From Halobacteriales archaeon QS_9_67_15 (lineage in GTDB: Archaea > Halobacteriota > Halobacteria > Halobacteriales > Haloarculaceae), in NCBI GenBank assembly GCA_003023165.1, contig PXSD01000139.1, forward strand, positions 17,414 to 32,346: 14,933 bases of DNA. Reading direction: 5' to 3'. Below the pieces are notes generated by a model that had not been told where the DNA came from, ran no database searches, and was given only the letters and a program-made list of their open reading frames with translations. Positions 8,885 through 14,933 of the stretch are shown piece by piece (position 1 is the stretch's first letter; every line of letters begins with the position of its first letter). Made by a program: the position numbers and the translations under genes.

Positions 8885-9676
8885 TCAATCCCGCAACCGG
8901 TGGGTCTTCTGGACCAGCGGATGGTGGGCGTAGTCGACGACCGCGATGTCACCGATCGACGCCAGGTCCTCTTTCTTGGCGGTCTTCGCCATCCCGAGGT
9001 CGACGGGCTGCGAGAGGACGATGACGTAGGCGTCCATCGTCTCGATCCCCAGGCGAGCGGCGGCCTTGACGCGGTGGTGGCCGTCGGCGAGCAGCAGGTC
9101 GCCGTCGTTGTCGATGACGACGAGTGGCTCGGCGAGTTTCCGTTCGAGTTCGTAGCGGCGCCCCTCCAGTTCGTCCGCGTATACTTTCGCCTGCGTGGGC
9201 GTCAACTCCGCCAGCCGGACGTCGCGACGTTCCTGCGTGACGGCGACGCCGTGAATGTTCTCCAGCGTCCGCATCAGGTTGTCCACCTTCCCCGGCGTGG
9301 CGCGCTCGATCTGCGAGCGGATCACGTCCGCGTTGCTGATGATGCCGACGAGGTTCCCCGCGTCGTCCACGACAGGGAGCTTCTGGATGCCCGAGCGCAG
9401 GATCACGCGGGCCGCGTCGTCGACGTTCATGTCCGGGTGGGCGACGAGCAAGTCGTCGCTCATCACCTTGAAGATCGGCTCGTGGTCCGGTTCTTGGAGG
9501 AGGTCCCGAGCGCTCACGAACCCCTCGACGTGGCGGCCGTCACAGACCGGAAACCCGCTGTGTTGGGCGCTCTCGGCGATCTGCTGGGCGACGTCCTCGA
9601 CGGTGTCGTCGGGCGAGACCGTGTCGACCTCCCGAGTCATGTACTCTTTGACTGTCAGCGAGCCCGCGTCGTCCAT
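8885..9676 (-). CDS. CBS-pair protein with ParB/sulfiredoxin/serine-kinase-fold domain
   Basis: A 263-residue soluble protein. Two CBS domains (about 10-62 and 71-125; PVVDDAGNLVGIISNADVI is the second-domain core) form a likely adenosyl-ligand sensor. A ParB/Srx-like domain follows (about 151-245) with the motif LLLADGHHRVKAA, DGHHR at 198-202. That motif is the phosphate-binding signature shared by this fold and is characteristic of archaeal ADP-dependent free-serine kinase (SerK) relatives rather than of DNA-partitioning ParB. The catalytic Glu of SerK lies near the start of the domain; the matching stretch here reads LTPTQAKVY, without an obvious Glu, so kinase activity is uncertain. The gene has its own TATA-like box 29 nt before ATG 9674-9676. 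The domains are clear; the function is inferred. It should not be named a chromosome-partition protein on this evidence. Confidence 0.8.
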   Translation of the reverse strand: MDDAGSLTVKEYMTREVDTVSPDDTVEDVAQQIAESAQHSGFPVCDGRHVEGFVSARDLLQEPDHEPIFKVMSDDLLVAHPDMNVDDAARVILRSGIQKLPVVDDAGNLVGIISNADVIRSQIERATPGKVDNLMRTLENIHGVAVTQERRDVRLAELTPTQAKVYADELEGRRYELERKLAEPLVVIDNDGDLLLADGHHRVKAAARLGIETMDAYVIVLSQPVDLGMAKTAKKEDLASIGDIAVVDYAHHPLVQKTHRLRD

Positions 9677-9701
9677 TACCTGTCCGGAGTCGGCGAGCGG
9701 T

Positions 9702-9707
9702 CAAAAG
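9702..9707 (-). promoter_or_regulatory. TATA-like box of the CBS/ParB-fold gene
   Basis: CTTTTG on the - strand, centred about 29 nt before the ATG at 9676, in the 75-nt gap after the DHH gene. Confidence 0.45.
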
Positions 9708-9751
9708 CACATCGCATGCGGGGTCCCCGGCTGAGGCGCCGCCTCGTCCCC

Positions 9752-11338
9752 TCACACCGGTCCGTCGCCGTCGCCGTCGGACTCGCTCTCGTCGTCGGTG
9801 TACTCGCTGTCCGGGTCCTGCCCGGGCGACTGCTCGTCGACCGCCTCGCGTGCGACGTCTTCGATTGACGGGCTGTCGCCGCCCGGTCCAGACCCGTGGT
9901 GGTCTTCGGGATAGAGTCCGGCCAGGACCCGGTGACTGGGCGAGCCCATCGCGTCGAGGAACCGGTCCGAGACGATCGCCCTGACGATGTCACCGAGCGA
10001 CTCGTCGCCGACGTCGATGGCGTCGAGCAGTCCCAACGAGATCTGCGCACCGGCCATGTCGGCGTGTCCGCCGGCGCTCCCGATCTGTCCGAACGCGTCA
10101 CGGAGCGTCTCTCCGAGGTCGAGGTCGGTCCCCCGAGCGCGCGCCGACACGTAAACGGTCTCGTCGTCGATCCCGTAGATTAGCGTCGTCGTCACGTCCT
10201 CCAGGTTGAGTAGTCTATCGGCGGCCTGAGCGAGCGCGTCCCGGTCCGACAGCTCGCCGACGCTGCTCAGTAGCGCCGACCCGTGTCGTTCGCGGTTCCG
10301 GACCGCCCGCGCGATGGTCTCGAGCGTCTCTGCGCTCATGCTCGGTGACTCGATCCGGTCCAGCGTCCCCGGGTCGGCGTACGGCACGAGGAACGCGGTC
10401 GCCTCGAAGTCCGATGCACTCACTTCTCGCGTGTACCCGTCCGTGTCGACGCGGATACCGAAGAGGAGCCCTGTCGCCACCTCGCGGCTCGGGGTGATAC
10501 CGAGCGTTTGCAGGTACTCCACCAGCAGCGTACTCGTCGCGCCGACGTCGCTGCGGAGGTCGACGAACCGTGCCTCGACCGGATAGCGCGGCGGGTGGTG
10601 GTCGATGACGACGTCGACCGGCGTCTCGGGCGCGAGTCCGTCATTGACGCCCGGCCGCGAGTGGTCGACCAGCGCCACGCCGCCGTACTCCTCCAGGTCC
10701 GCTCCGGGGTCTACGTTCCGCAGGTCGAACTCCAGCACGTTGACGAACGCCTTGTTCTCCTGGTGGGTGATGTCGCCGAAGTAGCAGATGTCGGACTCAC
10801 AGTCGGCCGCCGAGGCGACCCGGGCGAGCGCCACTGCGCTCGCGATGGCGTCCGGGTCCGGGTTGTCATGAGTGACGATCGCGAGGCGACCATCGACGTC
10901 CCGGAGAACACTCGTCAGCTTTCGGGTCCGGAGACCCGCTTCGCCGACGCGTTCCAGCAGCCGATCGGCGACGGCCGCCGCCGGGTCGACGACCTCGTCC
11001 GCGACCGCGTTGAGGGCGGTTCGCTGCGTCTCGGTCGCGTTCTCGCCGGCGTACGCGAGCACGAACGCCGCCGGGAACACCTGTCGGACGGCCCGAGCGG
11101 CGGCCACGTTCGTGTCGGGGTCGTCGGTCGCGACCGCGACGGTGTCCGGCCGCTCGCGTTCACACAGCGTCGCCTCCGACGTCGGGTCGGCCACCTCGGC
11201 CGCGACGCCTTCCTCCCGGAGCGTCCGTACGGCGTTCTCGTCGGTCGAGACGACGGAGAGCCCGCCGCGGCGCTCACCGAGTTCGTCGACGAGCGCCCCC
11301 GCGAGCGACCCGGTCCCCAACACGAGACGGGACGTCAT
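9752..11338 (-). CDS. TrkA-N / DHH-DHHA1 phosphoesterase fusion
   Basis: 528 residues from ATG at 11336-11338. Residues 4-135 are a TrkA-N-like Rossmann domain (LVLGTGSLAGALVDEL, Gly-rich loop at 8-14; DPTSEATL; VAVATDDPDTNV). Residues 150-345 are a DHH phosphoesterase core with its metal ligands: HDNPDPD (157-163), VDHS (224-227), DHH (246-248) and DTD (298-300). The DHHA1 domain ends with the substrate loop SAGGHADMAG (421-430). The last 50 residues are an acidic low-complexity tail. Relatives of the DHH-DHHA1 core hydrolyse nanoRNA, pAp or cyclic dinucleotides such as c-di-AMP; which applies here is not shown. The open frame continues upstream to 11584, but that part is non-coding: it runs through three hairpins and a TATA-like box lies 28 nt before ATG 11338. 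The CBS gene downstream is separately promoted. Confidence 0.85.
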   Translation of the reverse strand: MTSRLVLGTGSLAGALVDELGERRGGLSVVSTDENAVRTLREEGVAAEVADPTSEATLCERERPDTVAVATDDPDTNVAAARAVRQVFPAAFVLAYAGENATETQRTALNAVADEVVDPAAAVADRLLERVGEAGLRTRKLTSVLRDVDGRLAIVTHDNPDPDAIASAVALARVASAADCESDICYFGDITHQENKAFVNVLEFDLRNVDPGADLEEYGGVALVDHSRPGVNDGLAPETPVDVVIDHHPPRYPVEARFVDLRSDVGATSTLLVEYLQTLGITPSREVATGLLFGIRVDTDGYTREVSASDFEATAFLVPYADPGTLDRIESPSMSAETLETIARAVRNRERHGSALLSSVGELSDRDALAQAADRLLNLEDVTTTLIYGIDDETVYVSARARGTDLDLGETLRDAFGQIGSAGGHADMAGAQISLGLLDAIDVGDESLGDIVRAIVSDRFLDAMGSPSHRVLAGLYPEDHHGSGPGGDSPSIEDVAREAVDEQSPGQDPDSEYTDDESESDGDGDGPV

Positions 11339-11360
11339 GTCCCTTGGTCGGGCAACGGCG

Positions 11361-11370
11361 TGTAAAAATC
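11361..11370 (-). promoter_or_regulatory. TATA-like box of the DHH phosphoesterase gene
   Basis: GATTTTTACA on the - strand, centred about 28 nt before the ATG at 11338. It decides the start against the much longer open frame. Confidence 0.55.
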
Positions 11371-11382
11371 CCCCGCACCATC

Positions 11383-11427
11383 TTTTTCGCCGGGGGGTTG
11401 CGCCCCGCGCAACCCCCCGGCCAAAAA
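11383..11427. repeat. long near-perfect GC-rich hairpin
   Basis: A perfect 14-bp stem, left arm GCCGGGGGGTTGCG (11389-11402) and right arm CGCAACCCCCCGGC (11408-11421), around a 5-nt loop. After one C/C mismatch it continues with five T-A pairs (TTTTT 11383-11387, AAAAA 11423-11427), giving a stem of about 20 positions. It lies just upstream of the DHH promoter. A + strand transcript would not end in a T-run, so it is not a standard terminator; it may be a dispersed element or a remnant of one. Confidence 0.7.
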
Positions 11428-11442
11428 CATGGGTGAAAAAGG

Positions 11443-11471
11443 CCGCATCTCGGCCTTCGGCCTCGATGCGG
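11443..11471. repeat. hairpin with tandem G-A mismatches and GAA loop (- strand)
   Basis: Outer arms CCGCATC (11443-11449) and GATGCGG (11465-11471), inner arms GGCC (11452-11455) and GGCC (11459-11462). Between them is a symmetric TC/TC internal loop and a TTC apical loop. Read on the - strand the mismatches are tandem G-A/A-G and the loop is GAA closed by C-G. Confidence 0.65.
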
Positions 11472-11475
11472 TGAA

Positions 11476-11498
11476 CCGCGCTCGCTTCGCTCGCGCGG
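11476..11498. repeat. second hairpin of the same design containing GCGAAGC (- strand)
   Basis: Outer arms CCGCGC (11476-11481) and GCGCGG (11493-11498), a TC/TC internal loop, inner GC/GC pairs and a TTC loop. On the - strand the core is GCGAAGC flanked by tandem G-A mismatches, the same architecture as its neighbour with a different outer stem. GCGAAGC is a known exceptionally stable DNA mini-hairpin. Confidence 0.6.
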
Positions 11499-11657
11499 AT
11501 AATCAGTACAGAGAATCCATGTAGCACGACCTGGCGGCACCCACAATCCACAAACAAGAGACGGCTACGGGTATCCCACCACAACTAACCCTCAACTGAA
11601 TGGGCGGATCGAGTCAATCTTCGACAAAATCAATTGGGGTTGACATCGCCGAATTTG

Positions 11658-11667
11658 TATTTAAATC
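11658..11667 (+). promoter_or_regulatory. TATA-like box of the frameshifted small gene
   Basis: TATTTAAATC on the + strand, centred 28 nt before the ATG at 11691, the same geometry as the leaderless promoters of the other genes here. Confidence 0.5.
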
Positions 11668-11690
11668 CTACAGCAGGGTGAATAGTTACT

Positions 11691-11955
11691 ATGAGCGCCG
11701 ATTCGATCTTCCTCCAGTTCTTCCGGATAGACGCCTGAGGATCCAACACTCGTCGCACGGGCGGTCATAGCATTTGAGCAGACCGAGTTTACCAGCGGTA
11801 CGGATACGGAGTCACCCCTCAATCCGGAAACTGTAACACTCGGCGACAGGAGAAGACGACTCGTCTCGTGTATTGACTACTCGGTGTCGCTTAGCTTCAG
11901 TGGACACCACGACCGAGTCTATCTTCAGATTGGCCGCTTGATATCGTCACCGTAG
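11691..11955 (+). pseudogene. small leaderless gene interrupted by a one-base frameshift (unknown product)
   Basis: From ATG 11691 the frame reads MSADSIFLQFFRIDA and stops at TGA 11736-11738. The +1 frame is open from just before that stop, beginning TPEDPTLVARAVIAFEQ, and runs without a stop to TAG at 11953-11955. Removing one base at about 11730-11735 would join them into one protein of about 87 residues (…FFRIDPEDPTLVARAV…). The TATA-like box 28 nt upstream supports a genuine start. Codon use is less GC-biased than in the core genes, like the neighbouring mcrBC genes. The 3' end overlaps the convergent nuclease gene by 31 nt. I do not recognise the protein. A sequencing error, a real pseudogene or chance are all possible. 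Confidence 0.4.
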
Positions 11956-13328
11956 GTGATTAATTGAGTCTGTCGACTACGGTTGCCCTCGGGAGCGAAA
12001 TCACGAGTGAATACCGCTGCTTCAATTTGTACCGACTGGTTGGTACTGGCCAGATATGACCCATTGCCGTCGGTGAGTAACTCCCGATACTCGCAGAGTT
12101 CCTCGATCCCTTCGGCAGCCTTGCTCGCGATGGCCTTCTGGCGCCCCGACTCAGCCCACTTCACCTCACCCAAGAACACTGCTTGCAACCCTGCAGATTC
12201 GAGACTTCTCTTCGTCAGGAGGATATCTGGCTCACCACTCCAGAGACTTCGCTGGACGCCAGAACTCCCCAGAAGTTCCTCTTTCATCGTCGCGGCCCGT
12301 TCTATCGAGGCGTAGTATCGTTGAGTGAATGTGGTGCCATCGGGGATTGCCTGGTCCAACAGTGACTTCTCGCCTTCGGCATCCTCAAGCGAGATATAGA
12401 AGCAAGGCGGATCGGACGAAGAAGAGCGATAGCGGAGCGTGTAGATAGCTTCATTTGTATCCCACTGTGCGACGACGTTCGAGGACCCAGTCATCGGTTG
12501 GAGTCGGCGTTCCTCGAACGTCTCCACGAGCTTATACGCCCAGTAGATCTCGAACAGCTCGGATACCTCCTTAGGCCGTACGAAGAGCGTGTTGAACAGG
12601 TCTCGAAGCTCCGCTTCGTCACACTCCCCCCGGCTGTAGCGTTGGTACCACTCAAGTAGCTTCGCAGCCTCACGATAGAGGGGGAGCCGTGAGGTCCGTA
12701 CTTCCTCAAGGGTCCGTGTCGGGATTGATTGTTCGTCGATATCAATCTCGGAGAGGTGCGGGTTTTGGAATCGGAGTCGCTCAACGGTTCGCCAGAGACG
12801 GCTATCGGCACCCAACCACGGGTCAAGCCACGAGTAGGGGCTCTCCCGCTGATTGGTGATCTCCCGAAACAATCCGACCTTCGAGTGGAGTCTAGTGATC
12901 AGTGTGGCCAGGACTCGATTTTCCGGTGTCTCGACACGCTCGTCGACCCGACGATAGGCGAAGAGAGTGTCATCGTTTACGCCGCGTCGGCTACGGGCTT
13001 CGATCGTCGCGGGCCAGTCGACGTGGCCGCGAATTGTTCCCCGACCGAGTTCGAGCGGTCGGTCAGTGGTGTGCTTGAGCCGTTGGACCCGCCCGGGAAG
13101 TTTCTCGACGAAAGGCACGACCTCCGGGGAACGTTGCTCACTGGATGGGGAGGGATCAGATCCATACTCGTCGATCCCAGTGACGACAAAATACCTTAGC
13201 AGAAGTTCCTCGATTTGGTCGATTCGCTTATCCGGGTCCAGTGATTTTATCCCTGGAACTGACACTCCCGTCCCGAGGTATGTGCTCGCGAGCGCAGCCA
13301 CGTCGTCTACGAGATCGTTAGCTTCCAC
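11925..13328 (-). CDS. mcrC: McrC-like PD-(D/E)XK nuclease subunit of a type IV restriction system
   Basis: A 467-residue protein. Its C-terminal half has a PD-(D/E)XK nuclease core: GEPDILL (Asp368), then FLGEVKWAE (Glu388, Lys390), with helix ELFEIYWAYKLVE (257-269) supplying the expected upstream Glu. The middle has the TPENRVLATLITRL segment (134-147) typical of McrC/DUF2357 proteins, preceded by GRGTIRGHVDWPATI. In known systems McrC is the endonuclease recruited and driven by the McrB NTPase to cut DNA carrying modified bases. The start is GTG at 13326-13328, 3 nt after the stop of the McrB-like gene, so translation is likely coupled. GC content and codon use are lower than in the genes left of 11400. 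The N-terminal 90 residues are not recognised. Confidence 0.8.
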   Translation of the reverse strand: MEANDLVDDVAALASTYLGTGVSVPGIKSLDPDKRIDQIEELLLRYFVVTGIDEYGSDPSPSSEQRSPEVVPFVEKLPGRVQRLKHTTDRPLELGRGTIRGHVDWPATIEARSRRGVNDDTLFAYRRVDERVETPENRVLATLITRLHSKVGLFREITNQRESPYSWLDPWLGADSRLWRTVERLRFQNPHLSEIDIDEQSIPTRTLEEVRTSRLPLYREAAKLLEWYQRYSRGECDEAELRDLFNTLFVRPKEVSELFEIYWAYKLVETFEERRLQPMTGSSNVVAQWDTNEAIYTLRYRSSSSDPPCFYISLEDAEGEKSLLDQAIPDGTTFTQRYYASIERAATMKEELLGSSGVQRSLWSGEPDILLTKRSLESAGLQAVFLGEVKWAESGRQKAIASKAAEGIEELCEYRELLTDGNGSYLASTNQSVQIEAAVFTRDFAPEGNRSRQTQLITYGDDIKRPI

Positions 13329-13331
13329 GGC

Positions 13332-14933
13332 TCAGATGTCCAGATCGGTCAGTTCGAAGTATTCTCGCCCGAAGCGCTCAACGCGAGCAGCCTCAACCAA
13401 ATTAAGGGCGGCAATGTCTTCGACGACGGTCTCCTGGATCCGATTCATTAGGCCCTCAAACTGGGGGAGCACGTACTGGACGATCCCGGGTGTCAGGTCG
13501 TCGTCTGCCGCCGCGAGAACGTCATGGACGATTGCCGGACCGAGGGGTCGGGTCGCCTGGACTGTCTTCCATAGCTTAACGACGGCGGTGACTTCGTCAG
13601 AGGTTGGGGTCACCCCGTCCCAACAGTCGACGTATAATAAAACGAGGGACTCGTCGATCGCCGCTTCGGCGGGCGCGGGCACATGGATGTACGCGAACCG
13701 CCGACTGAGAGCGTAACTCAGGTCGTACAACGAGGACTTGTCGAAGGTGTTCATAGTCGCCAATAGGCGCCAGTCCTCCGGGACGACGTACTCGTGCGTC
13801 CCGACAACGGTGGTATCGTTGAGTTCAGAGCCGTAGACCGTGATGTCACGATCCTGCTCGTCGGTGAACGGGAGGACCACGTCGTCACCAGTAAGGACCG
13901 AGAACAGCGACCCGAACGCTTTGTCAATATTAGCTCGGTTGAACTCGTCAACAAGCAGCCACTCGTTGATCGGTTGCTGTTCGTCATCCTGGAATCGCCC
14001 GAGGAACAGGCCCGGACTGAACGCAAGTTCGCCACTACGCTGCTGTCGGTAGCCCCCGATCGTGTCGAAAGTTGACCAGTCTGCGGTCGCCGTTGCCATC
14101 TCGTAGCTGTTGCCGACGAGTTCTTCAGTGACGATTTTCGCGAGTTTGCTCTTTCCAGTTCCTGGTGGACCAACGAACAGCAGGTGGTCTCCACGGCGTA
14201 GCGCGCCGAGGATCTCCTCTAATAATTGTGTCTTGTTCTGGAAGTAGAGCTCGTCACCGAGGTCAATCTCGTCCGGGGAGATATCGAATTTCGGTTCGCT
14301 GTAGGCAACTTCGCCGAGCTGCCACTCCCCGAAATCGTCGTCAGACATCTGGTCGTCAGGGATATCTCCCGCTTCCTCCTCTCGTTCGTCTTCACGCGAC
14401 GACTCACTTGATATATCAAGCGGTGCCGCCATTCGGCTCCTTGCCGTCGCGATGTCTGGATACAACCCGCCGGCGATGGCGTGCCCGATGGTGGTCCCGA
14501 ACAAGTGTTCGAATCCCGACTCCGAGACCTCGCGGAGTGTCTTCAGTCCAAGTGGGTCATTTGTTCCGAGCGTCACCGGAACCCAGGTTTTGAACGAGGC
14601 CCACTCAACGTCAACGAAGTGGGAATCGTTCTTGATCGACTCGTGCCGTCTCTCGGGGGGATAGTCGGGATCCGTGTCGGTAACTTTCCCGAACCCGTAG
14701 ATCTCGTCTGGAGCCTCCTTCCGCCGAACGGCAGCAATGACGAGGTCGCTTTCGCTGATTGTCTGCGTGAACAGGTATGCGAATCCCTGTCCCTCGTCCT
14801 TTCGAATCGAGGTCTCTTTGAGCGAAGCATTCTCTCTGGGTGGGGTATCGAACTCTCCGGGATCAAGTTCGTATCCGATACTCGCGATGCCGTCGCTTTC
14901 CCACGCGTCCCACCGGAATCCCTCCGTCGAGAC
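13332..14933 (-). CDS. mcrB: McrB-like AAA+ NTPase with N-terminal EVE-like domain (5' end outside window)
   Basis: The frame is open from the last base of the window to TGA at 13332-13334, giving 533 visible residues. A GTG at 14574-14576 is not the true start, since 119 protein-like codons precede it. Visible residues 5-118 (DAWESDGIASIGYELDPGEF, later SESDLVIAAVRR, DEIYGFGKVTDTDPDY and FVDVEWASFKTWVP) have the pattern of an EVE/PUA-like domain that reads modified bases. An acidic linker follows (about 170-205). The AAA+ core has Walker A GPPGTGKS (255-262), Walker B LLVDEFNR (326-333), the McrB-type MNTFDKS motif (394-400) and RRF (411-413). In McrBC systems this subunit binds modified DNA, hydrolyses nucleotide and activates the nuclease encoded 3 nt downstream. 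GTP versus ATP preference cannot be told. The promoter lies beyond the right edge. Confidence 0.85.
   Translation of the reverse strand, partial: VSTEGFRWDAWESDGIASIGYELDPGEFDTPPRENASLKETSIRKDEGQGFAYLFTQTISESDLVIAAVRRKEAPDEIYGFGKVTDTDPDYPPERRHESIKNDSHFVDVEWASFKTWVPVTLGTNDPLGLKTLREVSESGFEHLFGTTIGHAIAGGLYPDIATARSRMAAPLDISSESSREDEREEEAGDIPDDQMSDDDFGEWQLGEVAYSEPKFDISPDEIDLGDELYFQNKTQLLEEILGALRRGDHLLFVGPPGTGKSKLAKIVTEELVGNSYEMATATADWSTFDTIGGYRQQRSGELAFSPGLFLGRFQDDEQQPINEWLLVDEFNRANIDKAFGSLFSVLTGDDVVLPFTDEQDRDITVYGSELNDTTVVGTHEYVVPEDWRLLATMNTFDKSSLYDLSYALSRRFAYIHVPAPAEAAIDESLVLLYVDCWDGVTPTSDEVTAVVKLWKTVQATRPLGPAIVHDVLAAADDDLTPGIVQYVLPQFEGLMNRIQETVVEDIAALNLVEAARVERFGREYFELTDLDI

Larger units (their letters stand above)
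11339..11690. other. gene-free stretch: promoter, hairpin cluster and AT-richer segment
   Basis: This 350-bp gap separates the DHH gene from the accessory region. It contains the DHH promoter, three consecutive hairpins (11383-11498), and then about 160 bp of lower-GC sequence in which I see no gene, tRNA or clear repeat until the TATA-like box at 11658-11667. Confidence 0.6.

Noticed and set aside
11383..11498. Hairpin cluster as a rho-independent-like terminator or a CRISPR array
   Set aside because: No T-run follows the stems in a useful direction, and there are no evenly spaced direct repeats with unique spacers.
11339..11584. N-terminal extension of the DHH protein up to 11584
   Set aside because: It would translate three hairpins and a TATA-like box; it is basic and Cys-rich, unlike haloarchaeal proteins, and ATG 11338 begins exactly at the TrkA-N domain.
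11339..11924. tRNA or insertion-sequence remnant in the gap
   Set aside because: I found no cloverleaf arms, no CCA end and no matching terminal inverted repeats with a transposase fragment.
14573..14866. 97-codon - strand frame near the right edge
   Set aside because: Basic, Ser/Arg-rich and out of frame with the McrB-like gene, whose own frame is open across the same bases.

Overview
The window looks like a chromosomal segment of a haloarchaeon (class Halobacteria). The coding sequence is GC-rich and the proteins are very rich in Asp and Glu. There is a HalX-domain regulator and a multi-PAS sensor of the haloarchaeal type. Most genes that start a transcript have an AT-rich TATA-like box about 26-31 nt before the start codon, the pattern of leaderless haloarchaeal transcripts. 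I saw no rRNA, tRNA, CRISPR array or intact insertion sequence.

Layout. A partial ABC-2 permease (1-412, + strand) converges on a mutase large subunit (455-2158, - strand). That mutase resembles methylmalonyl-CoA mutase but has the substrate-pocket residues of isobutyryl-CoA mutase. Upstream on the - strand are a HalX/zinc-ribbon regulator (2226-3017) and a 733-residue PAS sensor (3125-5326). Both have degenerate receiver domains, and the sensor also lacks the phospho-accepting His and the ATPase domain. Next come a class I terpene-synthase-like protein (5444-6424), a 400-bp gene-free stretch with palindromes and a strong TATA box, an ABC permease/ATPase pair overlapping by 4 bp (6827-8757), a CBS-pair protein with a ParB/sulfiredoxin/serine-kinase-like domain (8885-9676), and a TrkA-N + DHH/DHHA1 phosphoesterase (9752-11338).

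From about 11500 to the right edge the base composition becomes visibly less GC-rich, which fits an accessory island. It begins with a cluster of three hairpins (11383-11498). A small leaderless gene follows that appears broken by a one-base frameshift (11691-11955, + strand). Then comes a two-gene McrBC-type modification-dependent restriction module: a PD-(D/E)XK nuclease subunit (11925-13328) and an EVE-like/AAA+ McrB-like subunit (13332 to beyond the right edge). The McrB reading frame is open to the last base of the window, so its start lies outside.

How the genes relate. The only strongly linked pairs are mcrC-mcrB (3-nt gap), the ABC permease-ATPase pair (GTGA overlap), and the PAS sensor with the HalX regulator (same strand, 107-nt gap, no promoter seen between them). 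The other genes mostly carry their own TATA-like elements and look singly transcribed.
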